From an uncultured Pelagibacteraceae bacterium (GTDB taxonomy: Bacteria; Pseudomonadota; Alphaproteobacteria; Pelagibacterales; Pelagibacteraceae): DNA of 49,593 nucleotides. Where the stretch lies: assembly GCA_902558545.1 (NCBI GenBank), contig CACEEJ010000006.1, positions 1 through 49,593 of the forward strand. The letters run 5' to 3'. A program made the translations under genes and the position numbers. The notes under the pieces are model-generated. The model was not told the origin of the DNA. It saw only the letters and a list, made by a program, of their open reading frames with translations, and searched no databases. Positions 30,527-39,123 of the stretch are shown one piece after another (the stretch's first letter is position 1; every line of letters begins with the position of its first letter).

Positions 30527-31491
30527 TAATTTAAATAATCTTTAAATGAACTTAAATTATTGTGAGAAAGTAATTTTTGATAATATTCATTAGGGTCTTT
30601 AATTTTAATCAATGCTGTTTTTGGTGTATTTGAGTAGTCATACAATCTTGTTAATAAATATCTTAATGCTGCGCCTCTACACAAAATATTTATAGATTTT
30701 TTTTCTTTTATTGAAATTTTTTTAACGCTTTCATACCCTTTGATTAAATTTTTAATTTTTTTGTTATTTAAATGGAAATTTCTCTTTTTATGATCAAAAC
30801 AAAGAGCATTGATGCATATAGCAATTTCATACATAAAATAATCATTAGCAGCAAAGTAGAAATCAATAATTCCAGAAAGTTTATTTTTTTTGAAGAAGAT
30901 ATTATCTATAAATAAGTCACCATGAATAATACCTTTGGGCAATTGTTTAGGCCAATTTTTATTAATATCTTTTAGGTTATTATTTAAGAATAATTTTAAA
31001 TTTGAAAACTTTTTTGACTTAAATTTAATACTTTCCAACAAAGGTTTTAAATTCTTAATACCCATCGAATTTTTTCTATTAAGCTTCATTTTATTTGTGA
31101 CCAAATGCATTCGAGCAATTGTTTTACCAACTGTATAACAATCATTTATATTTAATATTTTTTTATCTTTACCTTCTAAGAATGATACAATACATGCAGT
31201 TTTATTTTTTAATTTAAAAAGATATTTATTATCTCTAGTTTTCAGAGGCTTAGGACAATTTATTTTTGAATTATTTAAATTATCCATCAATTTCATAAAA
31301 AAAGGTATTTCTTTTTGTAAAACTCTTTTTTCAAATATAGTTAAAATGTATTTTTTCTTTTTTGATTTAAGAAGATAGTTTGTGTTTTCTATTCCTTGCT
31401 TGATACCTTTAAAGCTTATTACTTTATTAATATTAAAATTTTTATTAATAATATCAATTTCTTTTTGATTTATTTTTGTATAGACAGCCAT
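30526..31491 (-). CDS. thrB: Homoserine kinase (aminoglycoside-phosphotransferase fold)
   Basis: A 321-residue kinase of the APH-like ThrB type common in alphaproteobacteria, not the GHMP type of E. coli. Landmarks are the opening MAVYTKI, KGIKQGIENTNYLLK, GIIHGDLFIDNIFF (catalytic loop) and GIIDFYFAANDYFMYEIAI (metal-binding Asp). It phosphorylates homoserine for thrC. Placed 2 nt after ispH and overlapping rnhA by 1 nt. Confidence 0.93.
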   Translation of the reverse strand: MAVYTKINQKEIDIINKNFNINKVISFKGIKQGIENTNYLLKSKKKKYILTIFEKRVLQKEIPFFMKLMDNLNNSKINCPKPLKTRDNKYLFKLKNKTACIVSFLEGKDKKILNINDCYTVGKTIARMHLVTNKMKLNRKNSMGIKNLKPLLESIKFKSKKFSNLKLFLNNNLKDINKNWPKQLPKGIIHGDLFIDNIFFKKNKLSGIIDFYFAANDYFMYEIAICINALCFDHKKRNFHLNNKKIKNLIKGYESVKKISIKEKKSINILCRGAALRYLLTRLYDYSNTPKTALIKIKDPNEYYQKLLSHNNLSSFKDYLN

Positions 31492-31493
31492 TT

Positions 31494-32438
31494 TTAATTT
31501 AATTTTTTGGGAGCTTTAAATACTACATCTTCTTTAATTATTTCAACTTCATCGATACTTATAGAAAATTTATTTTTTAAATCATTAATAAAATTTTCGA
31601 CCAATATTTCTGGCGCAGATGCTCCTGAAGATATACCTATAGTATTGCAATTTTTTATCTGATCAAACGGTATTGAGCTTTCTGAATGAATAAGTTGCGA
31701 ATTTTCACAGCCTGATTTTTTTGCCACTTCAACTAGTCTAACAGAATTTGAGGAGTTTCTACTTCCAATAACAAAAAACATATCACAATTTTTTGCAATA
31801 TTTTTAACTGCCATTTGACGGTTAGTAGTTGCATAACAAATATCTTCTTTCATTGGTTCTTTTATATTAGGAAAATTGGTTTTTAAAATTTTGATTATAT
31901 CTTTTGTATCATCAACTGACAAAGTAGTCTGAGTAATATATGCCAATCTTTTATCTAGTTTATTTTGATAGTTTATAGCATCTTCCTCATTTTGGATTAG
32001 ATCTATAGAACCTTCATTTAATTGACCCATAGTTCCAATTACTTCTGGATGATTTTCATGACCAATTAAAATTATATGGTAACCAGCTTTATTAAGATTT
32101 TCTGCTTCTCTATGAACCTTAGAAACAAGTGGACATGTGGCATCAACATAAGTCATTTTATAATTTTTTGCATCCTCAGGTATTTTTTTTGGAACACCAT
32201 GTGCTGAAAAAATTACTGGTCTTGATTTATCTTTTATCTCCTCCAGCTCTTCGACAAATATTGCCCCTTTATTTTTTAAATCATCTACAACATACTTGTT
32301 ATGGACTATTTCATGACGCACATAAACTGGAGCTCCAAATTTTTGTATAGATTTTTCAACTATTTCAATTGCTCTTTCTACTCCAGCACAAAATCCACGT
32401 GGCGCAGATAATAATATTTTTAATTCTTTATTTTTCAT
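31494..32438 (-). CDS. ispH: 4-hydroxy-3-methylbut-2-enyl diphosphate reductase
   Basis: A 314-residue IspH, the last MEP-pathway enzyme, making IPP and DMAPP. Three cysteines for the [4Fe-4S] cluster are present: APRGFCAGVERAI (Cys17), VDATCPLVSKVH and EDICYATTNRQ. The substrate-binding SSGASAPEILVE is also intact. Position matters: it is directly downstream of blh and the carotenoid genes (11-nt overlap with blh), so the block supplies both the isoprenoid precursor and the carotenoid enzymes. ispE, another MEP gene, lies at the right edge of the window. Confidence 0.98.
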   Translation of the reverse strand: MKNKELKILLSAPRGFCAGVERAIEIVEKSIQKFGAPVYVRHEIVHNKYVVDDLKNKGAIFVEELEEIKDKSRPVIFSAHGVPKKIPEDAKNYKMTYVDATCPLVSKVHREAENLNKAGYHIILIGHENHPEVIGTMGQLNEGSIDLIQNEEDAINYQNKLDKRLAYITQTTLSVDDTKDIIKILKTNFPNIKEPMKEDICYATTNRQMAVKNIAKNCDMFFVIGSRNSSNSVRLVEVAKKSGCENSQLIHSESSIPFDQIKNCNTIGISSGASAPEILVENFINDLKNKFSISIDEVEIIKEDVVFKAPKKLN

Positions 32439-33363
32439 TTTTTTCTAGAAAATATTCCAGCAATATATGTGGAAAGGTTAAAGACGCCAAACCTATAAAT
32501 ATTATTTTTAAAATTGCACTATCCAAATTATATGAATTATTCATTAGATATATCGCAATAAAAGAAAAAATAGCAGTTAAAATTGTTAAAGGTAAAGCTT
32601 TCTTAAGGAACAATTTAAATCCATTAAATACACTATTTGGATCAAGTTCAATAGCGAGGGAAATTGAATGTCTAATCGAGTGTAAAAAACAGAAATAAAC
32701 AGTAAAAGCTGTTAGTGGAGATAAATAATAATTTAATATTAAAATTGAAAAATAATCTAAAAAAACAATAAATTTCTTGATTTCAAAATTCTTTAAGAAA
32801 AGAAAAATACTAGATAGAGTGCTGCAGAATATTCCTATCTGAATTACATTATTTGTCTCAATAAAACTTAAACTTGAATAAAATGTCTCATTATCAATTA
32901 ATAGTAATTTGAAAATCGCTATTGTTTCCTGAAAATGAAAATACAAAGGAGCAAGTATAATTAAAAATCCTTTAAAAAAATAAAGTATTTGAGTGAAATA
33001 AGATCTTTCATCAATCAAAAATTGTGTATCCTCTTTTCCAAAGTGGTAGGAAGCGATCATTAAAAAAACAATTAAAGTAATTGATGGTGACAATATCCAA
33101 GTTACTATAACTAATACCGAAATTAAAATATATGTAATATAAAATATATAATATGATTTTATATTAAATGATCTAAGTAATTTTTTTCCTTTTATATGAT
33201 CTAATGAGCCATGGGAAACTCCTATAATTAAAATCAAAAATAAGCACAAAATTGATGAAATATTTAAATTATTAAACTTAAATAGTAAAATACAAAAAAT
33301 GTTTACAACAAAGAAAAAAATAAATGAATGATTTAGATTTATTTTTTTTATTTTATTGTTCAT
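32428..33363 (-). CDS. blh: Brp/Blh beta-carotene 15,15'-dioxygenase
   Basis: A 311-residue multi-helix membrane protein. Conserved His-containing patches GVSHGSLDHIKGKKL, ASYHFGKEDTQF and FLHSIRHSISLAIEL are those expected of the Brp/Blh family, whose His residues bind the catalytic iron. It cleaves beta-carotene to two retinal molecules, the chromophore of proteorhodopsin. No rhodopsin gene is in this window. It follows crtY by 1 nt and overlaps ispH by 11 nt. Confidence 0.94.
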   Translation of the reverse strand: MNNKIKKINLNHSFIFFFVVNIFCILLFKFNNLNISSILCLFLILIIGVSHGSLDHIKGKKLLRSFNIKSYYIFYITYILISVLVIVTWILSPSITLIVFLMIASYHFGKEDTQFLIDERSYFTQILYFFKGFLIILAPLYFHFQETIAIFKLLLIDNETFYSSLSFIETNNVIQIGIFCSTLSSIFLFLKNFEIKKFIVFLDYFSILILNYYLSPLTAFTVYFCFLHSIRHSISLAIELDPNSVFNGFKLFLKKALPLTILTAIFSFIAIYLMNNSYNLDSAILKIIFIGLASLTFPHILLEYFLEKNEK

Positions 33364-33364
33364 T

Positions 33365-34429
33365 TTAAATTAATTCTTTTAAAAATTTCCACTTTGGCAT
33401 TTTTAGAATTACTTCTAAATCTTCAAAAAAACTGCTTTTGTTTGATAAAAATTTGATAGCTGTTTTAGGTCTTGAATTGAAAACTTTGAAAAATATATTA
33501 CCCATTTCATTTGAATTATTTTTAAGAACTCTTAATAAGATTTTATCTAAAAAATCATATTTTGAATTAATTTTAAATAAATTTACATTTTTAATATTTT
33601 CTATGTTTTCTCTTATATATCTGCTCTGTTCTTGAATATTTAGGAAAGTATACCCCGTACTCAATCTAGTCATGCCTCCTGCAGAGCCTATGTAAATTTC
33701 ATTTAATTTTCTTACATTTTTTTGTCTAAAAAGTGGGATTGCACCAGTTTCTTTGAAATTGATTTTACAGTTTCTGATATTCAGGTGTTTGCTCAAATAA
33801 TTATCAATTTGTTCATCATAATCTTTGAGTTTTTCATTATTTAGCTCAGATATCCAAGTAGTTTCAACTAATGCATTTCTTTTTGTAAATGGTAGCGTAT
33901 AAAAAAAATGAACTTTATTTCTTTGATCACAAGCAAAGTCCATCAAATTGAATATTTGGTCATCAAAAAAGTCTTTATCTGTTTCTATTTCAACCCCACA
34001 AAAGTGTTGCCATAACTCACTCTGTTTATTTTCAAAATTAGGTACACTATTAAATATAATTGAATTTGATTTATCTATTTCATCAATACTTTTATAAAAC
34101 TGAATATTTTTATTTAATTTAAGTTTTGAAAGTATTTTTTCGTAGAACATACCACTATCAATTGTTTGATATGGTGTAGTTTTGCAATCTACATATTTCG
34201 TATTATTGGCTGTATTTATTGTAAAATTATTCCAACTTTTTATGACACAGTCATCGAAATTATGTGAAAAAACTTTCCAAAATGACCAGGTTTTATCTCT
34301 TTTATAATCTTCTCTTGGCTCAATGATTGCTAAAGTTTTTTCTTTTAATTTATCATAAATTTCTAGCTCATATGCTAATGAAAGACCAGCACAACCTCCG
34401 CCTATAATTATGTAATCAAATTCTTTCAT
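33365..34429 (-). CDS. crtY: Lycopene beta-cyclase (CrtY type)
   Basis: A 354-residue flavoprotein. The N-terminal dinucleotide-binding motif is YIIIGGGCAGLSLAYEL (6-22), followed by the ED segment IIEPREDYKRDKTWSFW typical of lycopene cyclases, and the later GSAGGMTRLSTGYTF. It cyclises both ends of lycopene to give beta-carotene. Overlaps the end of crtB by 14 nt and lies 1 nt upstream of blh, consistent with coupled translation of the retinal pathway. Confidence 0.94.
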   Translation of the reverse strand: MKEFDYIIIGGGCAGLSLAYELEIYDKLKEKTLAIIEPREDYKRDKTWSFWKVFSHNFDDCVIKSWNNFTINTANNTKYVDCKTTPYQTIDSGMFYEKILSKLKLNKNIQFYKSIDEIDKSNSIIFNSVPNFENKQSELWQHFCGVEIETDKDFFDDQIFNLMDFACDQRNKVHFFYTLPFTKRNALVETTWISELNNEKLKDYDEQIDNYLSKHLNIRNCKINFKETGAIPLFRQKNVRKLNEIYIGSAGGMTRLSTGYTFLNIQEQSRYIRENIENIKNVNLFKINSKYDFLDKILLRVLKNNSNEMGNIFFKVFNSRPKTAIKFLSNKSSFFEDLEVILKMPKWKFLKELI

Positions 34430-35267
34430 TCAAATTTATCTCTTCTTTAATTAAAATATGATCATGATTAATATTATCATCATTTTTATTTACAAGTGAT
34501 AACTTAATTAAGTCAAAAATAGATAAAAAAGTTTCAATAATTTTTTCAATATTTGAAACATAAATTTTTCCTGACTTTTTATAATTTTCTATGTTTTGTT
34601 TATTTAAAATTTTATATCCTATTTTTCTATAAATCCTTCTTGCAACTAAAATAGAAAATCTGAAACTTATTGGTATTTCTTTTATTGAGTAAAATGAGTT
34701 TTCATAAAACTTTTCTGAAAGTTTGATTGTGGTCTTTATGTCCTCAAAATTTTCATTGATATAAAATCTATTATTTTTTTTATCTTCCATAACATCTCTA
34801 GAAATATTTGTTAATTGCATAGCAATCCCAAGATCAATAGCTGATTTTAGAGATTGTTCTTTGTGAACATTCAATATTTTAGCCATCATCAATCCAACTG
34901 TTCCAGCCACCCTATAGGAATAAATTAATAATTCTTTTTTTGAATTAAGTTTAACATTTTCTTTTATATCAGAATTAATACCCTCAAATAAATCGTCAAT
35001 AATTTTAGTTGAAATACTAAATTCATTAATAAGATCCCACATGTTTTTAATAACCGGATCATCATAATTTTTATTAACAAAATTATTTCTAAATTTAATA
35101 AAATTATCTTTTTTTATTTCAATCTTGTTTTCATCATCAGCAATGTTATCTGCCTCTCTACAAAAATCATAAAGCGCAGAGCATTTTTGATAGGTTTTTT
35201 TTGGTAAAAAAAAACCTGCCCAATTAAAAGATTTTGCGTAAATAGCTAAATAATTCTTTGTTAACAT
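34416..35267 (-). CDS. crtB: Phytoene synthase
   Basis: A 283-residue squalene/phytoene synthase. The first Asp-rich motif is in YDFCREADNIADDE and the second in LTNISRDVMEDKKNNRFYI; both bind Mg-diphosphate. AGTVGLMMAKIL is also typical. It condenses two GGPP molecules to phytoene. GGPP synthase (crtE) is not in the window and must be supplied from elsewhere. Its start shares one base with the crtI stop. Confidence 0.95.
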   Translation of the reverse strand: MLTKNYLAIYAKSFNWAGFFLPKKTYQKCSALYDFCREADNIADDENKIEIKKDNFIKFRNNFVNKNYDDPVIKNMWDLINEFSISTKIIDDLFEGINSDIKENVKLNSKKELLIYSYRVAGTVGLMMAKILNVHKEQSLKSAIDLGIAMQLTNISRDVMEDKKNNRFYINENFEDIKTTIKLSEKFYENSFYSIKEIPISFRFSILVARRIYRKIGYKILNKQNIENYKKSGKIYVSNIEKIIETFLSIFDLIKLSLVNKNDDNINHDHILIKEEINLNERI

Positions 35268-36727
35268 TAAAATAATTTATCTAAAACTTTCGCTGAAGAG
35301 AGAACACCTGGAACACCTGCCCCCGGATGTGTACCTGCACCAACAAAGTACAAACCATCATATATTTCTGATTTATTATGAAATCTAAAGTATGCGGATT
35401 GTGTAAATTTAGGTTGAATTGAAAACCCTGATCCAAATTTAGTATTTAATTCCTTTTCAAAGTAATCAGGCGTTAGAAAAAAGTCCTCAACTATATTGCT
35501 CTTAAGATCTGGCATTAAATCTTTTTCCATTTTTTCAATTACAAGATTTTTCATTTTTTCACCTTCAGTCTCCCAATTTATTTTTGACTGATTGTTAGGA
35601 ACAGGCACTAACACATAAAAACAATCATTCCCCTCTGGAGCCATAGTTTTATCAGTCGCAGTAGGTCTGTGAAGATAATAGCTAATATCACTATTTAGTT
35701 TTTTTTTATCAAATATGTCATCAAGATGTTCCTTATATTTATTTCCAAACTTTATTGTATGATGTTCAACATTTTCATAAATTTTTTTTGTTCCAAAATA
35801 GTAAACAAATAAACCCATAGAATATTCCATTCGGTTTTTTTTCCAATTAAACAACATGGAACTCTCGTTGCTTTTGCTTAACATTTTCTCATAAAATGCA
35901 GGCGGATCTGCATTACAAACAACATTATCTGCACTAATTTCATTTTCATTATTTAATTTTACACCACTTATTTTATTATTTTTTGTTATAATTTCCCTTA
36001 CCTCACTGTTTTTTATTATTTCAATACCAACCTCATTCATTAACTTTTCAAAAGCTTTAATTATATTTCCTGTTCCTCCTACTGAATAGTGTATTCCCCA
36101 TTTTTTTTCTAAATAAAGAATTAATCCATAAATAGAAGTAGTAGTAAAAGGATTTCCCCCAACTAATAAAGGATGCATGCTAAGCATTCTTCTTAATTTT
36201 TCATTTTTTATATAAGATGAAACAAGTGAGTAAACTGATTTATAACTTTTAAGTTTTAATAGAGCAGGCAACTGTTGCATCATTACGAAAGGTTTATCAA
36301 ATGGTACATCTGCAAGTTCTAAAAAACCTTTATCAAATATTTTTTTTGTAAAATTAACTAATTTTTCATATCCATTTACATCTTCTTTGCTAAGCTTCTC
36401 AATTTGGTCTCTCATCTCTATTTCGTCACCTGAATAGTTAAATTTAGTTTTGTCCTCAAAAATAAATTGGTACCAAATTTTAAGTGGAGTTAGTTCTATA
36501 TAATTTTTTGGGTCTTTATTGAATAACTCGAACAATTCATTAATTAGGTAGGGTGCAGTAATAACTGTTGGTCCAGCATCATATATAAATCCGTTTTTCT
36601 TAAAAACTCTTGCTCTTCCACCTAGGTCTGGATGTTTTTCTATTAATTTTACTTTATGTCCTTTTGCCTTAAGTCTTAGCGCTGCTGCGATCCCGCCAAA
36701 TCCTGATCCAATGACTATAGAGTTCAT
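35267..36727 (-). CDS. crtI: Phytoene desaturase
   Basis: A 486-residue CrtI-type desaturase. It opens with the FAD motif VIGSGFGGIAAALRLKAKG (4-22), then LIEKHPDLGGRARVF and YDAGPTVITAP, and ends with LYFVGAGTHPGAGVPGVLSSAKV, the family C-terminal signature. It introduces the double bonds from phytoene to lycopene. It starts only 39 nt after the atpF stop codon, on the same strand. The gap has an AT-rich TATAAA but no convincing -35 and no terminator, so read-through from the F0 genes is plausible. Confidence 0.96.
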   Translation of the reverse strand: MNSIVIGSGFGGIAAALRLKAKGHKVKLIEKHPDLGGRARVFKKNGFIYDAGPTVITAPYLINELFELFNKDPKNYIELTPLKIWYQFIFEDKTKFNYSGDEIEMRDQIEKLSKEDVNGYEKLVNFTKKIFDKGFLELADVPFDKPFVMMQQLPALLKLKSYKSVYSLVSSYIKNEKLRRMLSMHPLLVGGNPFTTTSIYGLILYLEKKWGIHYSVGGTGNIIKAFEKLMNEVGIEIIKNSEVREIITKNNKISGVKLNNENEISADNVVCNADPPAFYEKMLSKSNESSMLFNWKKNRMEYSMGLFVYYFGTKKIYENVEHHTIKFGNKYKEHLDDIFDKKKLNSDISYYLHRPTATDKTMAPEGNDCFYVLVPVPNNQSKINWETEGEKMKNLVIEKMEKDLMPDLKSNIVEDFFLTPDYFEKELNTKFGSGFSIQPKFTQSAYFRFHNKSEIYDGLYFVGAGTHPGAGVPGVLSSAKVLDKLF

Positions 36728-36766
36728 TTTAATAATTTATAGCTTTTTTGAAAAATTGTAAGTGTA

Positions 36767-37264
36767 TTATGAATTAATTTTTTTTAACTCTGCTTTGGTT
36801 TCATCTAAATTTTTTTGAAACACAGCATCTAATTTTGACTTGTCTACAGATGTAGTTATTATTTTTTTAACTGAGTTCACTGCAATTTTTATTGATGCAT
36901 CCTTAATTTCCTTCAAAGCCGCCTCTTTCATTTGACTTATTTTATTTTCAGCTAAATTTTTTTTTATTTCTGATGATTTATGAAACTTATCATTCATCTC
37001 TATTATTAATCTATCCACATCTTTTTTGGCGTTCTCAAGAATTTCGTTGCTCACAGACTGAGCTGTATCCAATTTTTTTTGCGAGTTATCTAACAGTGTT
37101 TTTGCTTCAGTTCTTAATTTTTCACTTTCATCAATTTCATTTTTAATATCAGATATCATTTTATCTAACATTTCAGAAATTTTTTGAGGAATTTTAAGGT
37201 AAATTAACGCTCCAAAAAAAATAATAAATGATACGGCTACCCAAAATGTTGCATCAATTGCCAT
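36767..37264 (-). CDS. atpF: ATP synthase F0 subunit b
   Basis: A 165-residue b subunit: one N-terminal membrane helix (about 5-26, ATFWVAVSFIIFFGALIYL) and a long charged coiled coil that reaches to F1. I choose ATG 37264 over an in-frame frame extending to 37303 because ATGGAGATAA provides a ribosome-binding GGAG 8 nt upstream and MAIDATFWVAVSF is a standard b N-terminus. The start lies 11 nt inside the end of the b' gene. It is the last F0 gene, followed by crtI after 39 nt. Confidence 0.93.
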   Translation of the reverse strand: MAIDATFWVAVSFIIFFGALIYLKIPQKISEMLDKMISDIKNEIDESEKLRTEAKTLLDNSQKKLDTAQSVSNEILENAKKDVDRLIIEMNDKFHKSSEIKKNLAENKISQMKEAALKEIKDASIKIAVNSVKKIITTSVDKSKLDAVFQKNLDETKAELKKINS

Positions 37265-37845
37265 AGTATTTATCTCCATTTCTTTTAGATAGATCATCAA
37301 CAATTGCAGATATACTACTATTATTTACTTCAGCTCCAATTAGTTTTTGCAATAACTCAGATGAAGTCTCAATAGCTATTTTATTTATTTTATCTGGCGC
37401 ATTCTTTCTTAATGCATCTATTTCTTTTTCAGCCTCAGCAATTTCATTATCAATTTGCTTATCAAGAACTTCTCTTTTTTGCACCAATGTCTTTTAGTGC
37501 TTTTTCTCTTGCTTGATTGAAAATACTATTAGCCTCAAGTTTGCTTTTAGATATAATTTCATCGTATTCTTTTAGTTTTGCATCACTATCTTCTCTTTGT
37601 TTCTCAGCAGCCTCAATATTTTCTAATATTTGAGATTTTCTCGATTCTAAGTTGTTACTAATTTTTGGTAGTATTAGTTTAGATAAAACTAAATACATAA
37701 TACCAAAAGTAAGTATTAGCCAAAAAATTTGAGAAACCCAAAACTCTGGATTTAATTGAGGCATACCTCCGCTTTCAGCCGCAAAAGCTTCTTTAATAAA
37801 AAAGAAGCTAAAAAATATTGACTGAAAATATATTTTTTTAAACAT
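37254..37845 (-). CDS. atpF': ATP synthase F0 subunit b' (frameshifted as given)
   Basis: The b' subunit of the alphaproteobacterial peripheral stalk, expected at about 196 residues. The first part (ATG 37845) has a signal-like N-terminus ending EAFAAESGG, the membrane helix FWVSQIFWLILTFGIMYLVLS and a coiled coil, reading ...ALKDIGAKKRSS then TGA at 37462. The rest, KREVLDKQIDNEIAEAEKEI to the stop at 37254, is in another frame. Removing one A from the six-A run at 37475-37480 joins them as DIGAKREVLDKQID, the normal b' sequence. Either a sequencing or assembly indel, a real mutation, or recoding. Overlaps atpF by 11 nt; starts 4 nt after atpE. Confidence 0.88.
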
Positions 37846-37849
37846 CAAT

Positions 37850-38077
37850 TTAAAACGCAAAGAGAATGATTAATGCAACTACTAATCCAAATAATCCTGT
37901 AGCCTCTGCAAGTGCAAAACCTAAAAGCAAGTTAGGAAATTGTTTTTGTGCTGCAGATGGATTTCTCATTGCACCAGACAAATAATTTCCAAAAATTATT
38001 CCGATACCAACACCGGCTCCAGCTAAAGCAATTGCTGCTAAACCTGCTCCGATCATTTTTGCTGCTTCTAATTCCAT
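37850..38077 (-). CDS. atpE: ATP synthase F0 subunit c
   Basis: A 75-residue hairpin of two membrane helices with the glycine-rich first helix (AGLAAIALAGAGVGIGIIFG), the polar loop RNPSAAQKQ and the ion-carrying Glu58 in FALAEATGLFGLV. The residues around Glu58 look like the proton-type ring, not the sodium type; that reading is from the motif only. A strong GAGGAGG ribosome-binding site precedes the ATG, fitting the high copy number of c in the complex. Confidence 0.98.
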   Translation of the reverse strand: MELEAAKMIGAGLAAIALAGAGVGIGIIFGNYLSGAMRNPSAAQKQFPNLLLGFALAEATGLFGLVVALIILFAF

Positions 38078-38094
38078 TATATCCTCCTCTGTTA

Positions 38095-38829
38095 TTAATG
38101 GTGTAAATTTAATGCATCATTTAAATAGATGCAGGTTAAGATTGCAAAAACATAAGCTTGAAGAAAAGCAACTAAGATCTCCAAACCAGTTAACGCAACC
38201 GAAAAACTTAGTGGAAGCCACCCACCAACTATTCCAAGGCTAATTACAAAGCCTCCGAAAACTTTCATCATTGTATGACCAGCCATCATATTGGCAAATA
38301 ATCTAACTGATAAACTTATAGGTCTGCTTAAATAAGAAATAATTTCTATAACAACAATTAAAGGGAGTAATACTGCAGGCACTCCACTTGGAACAAATAA
38401 TTTTAAATACCCAAATCCATGTTTAATAAACCCAATTACAGTCACTCCAATAAATATAAATGCTGCGAGCACAAATGTTACAATGATATGACTGGTTACA
38501 GTAAAAGTATAAGGTATCATTCCAAACATGTTACAAAATAAAACAAACATGAATAGAGAAAATATAAATGAAAAGTATGGTTTAGCTTTTGATCCAGCTG
38601 TATCGCTAATCATTTTGGATACAAAGGTATAGCTAATTTCTGCTAATAATTGAATTTTGTTTGGTAGTATTGAATTTTTTTTTGATCCTAAATTAAAGAT
38701 TAACAAAATAGATGCAGTACTTAAAATCATAAACAAACTTGCGTTCGTAAAAGATATGTCGATTGCTCCAACTTTAATTTCTGGTCCAATTCTATAAACG
38801 TCGAATTGGGACATAGGATTTGCTGCCAT
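38095..38829 (-). CDS. atpB: ATP synthase F0 subunit a
   Basis: A 244-residue a subunit with five to six membrane helices. The half-channel helix LSRPISLSVRLFANMMAGHTMM contains the essential Arg, and the C-terminal helix AFLQAYVFAILTCIYLNDAL carries the conserved Gln. It conducts protons to and from the c-ring. It lies between atpI and atpE. Confidence 0.98.
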   Translation of the reverse strand: MAANPMSQFDVYRIGPEIKVGAIDISFTNASLFMILSTASILLIFNLGSKKNSILPNKIQLLAEISYTFVSKMISDTAGSKAKPYFSFIFSLFMFVLFCNMFGMIPYTFTVTSHIIVTFVLAAFIFIGVTVIGFIKHGFGYLKLFVPSGVPAVLLPLIVVIEIISYLSRPISLSVRLFANMMAGHTMMKVFGGFVISLGIVGGWLPLSFSVALTGLEILVAFLQAYVFAILTCIYLNDALNLHH

Positions 38830-38838
38830 AATACTTAT

Positions 38839-39114
38839 TTATTTTTGCATTTTTTTTGCAGATCTAATCACATTAATTATTCCAGCAACTACACCAACAA
38901 AAAAAAATATTAATATAAACCAAGGTTTAGTACCAAAGGTCTTGTCAAAAATAAACCCAATAATTGTCCCCACAGCCACTGCAGAAACAAGTTCTGTGCT
39001 CAATTTAAATGCAGTTCCTATAGGTGAGGGGTCGTTCTTCTTATTGTAGAGATTTTTCTTTGAAATCTTGCTTTTTGCAATCTCTAAGCGAGTTTTGAAA
39101 GGGTCTTTTGGCAT
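38839..39114 (-). CDS. atpI: ATP synthase accessory protein AtpI
   Basis: A 91-residue protein with a charged N-terminal half (about 1-35) and two membrane helices with TELVSAVAVGTIIGFIFDKTFGTKPWF and IFFFVGVVAGIINVIRSAKK. This is the alphaproteobacterial AtpI form, first gene of the split F0 operon, thought to help c-ring assembly. It starts 9 nt after the smc stop, so no separate promoter is evident. Confidence 0.92.
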   Translation of the reverse strand: MPKDPFKTRLEIAKSKISKKNLYNKKNDPSPIGTAFKLSTELVSAVAVGTIIGFIFDKTFGTKPWFILIFFFVGVVAGIINVIRSAKKMQK

Positions 39115-39123
39115 TTATATAGT

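Noticed and set aside
36728..36766. Separate crt promoter between atpF and crtI
   Set aside because: A TATAAA is present, but the nearest TTACAA is only 14 nt upstream, too short a spacer; evidence is too weak in AT-rich DNA to annotate.
37470..37485. Programmed -1 frameshift at A-AAA-AAG in atpF'
   Set aside because: The heptamer is in the right phase for a dnaX-like -1 shift, but -1 leads to the wrong frame; b' continues in +1. A +1 shift is not known at this motif, and six A is short for transcriptional slippage.
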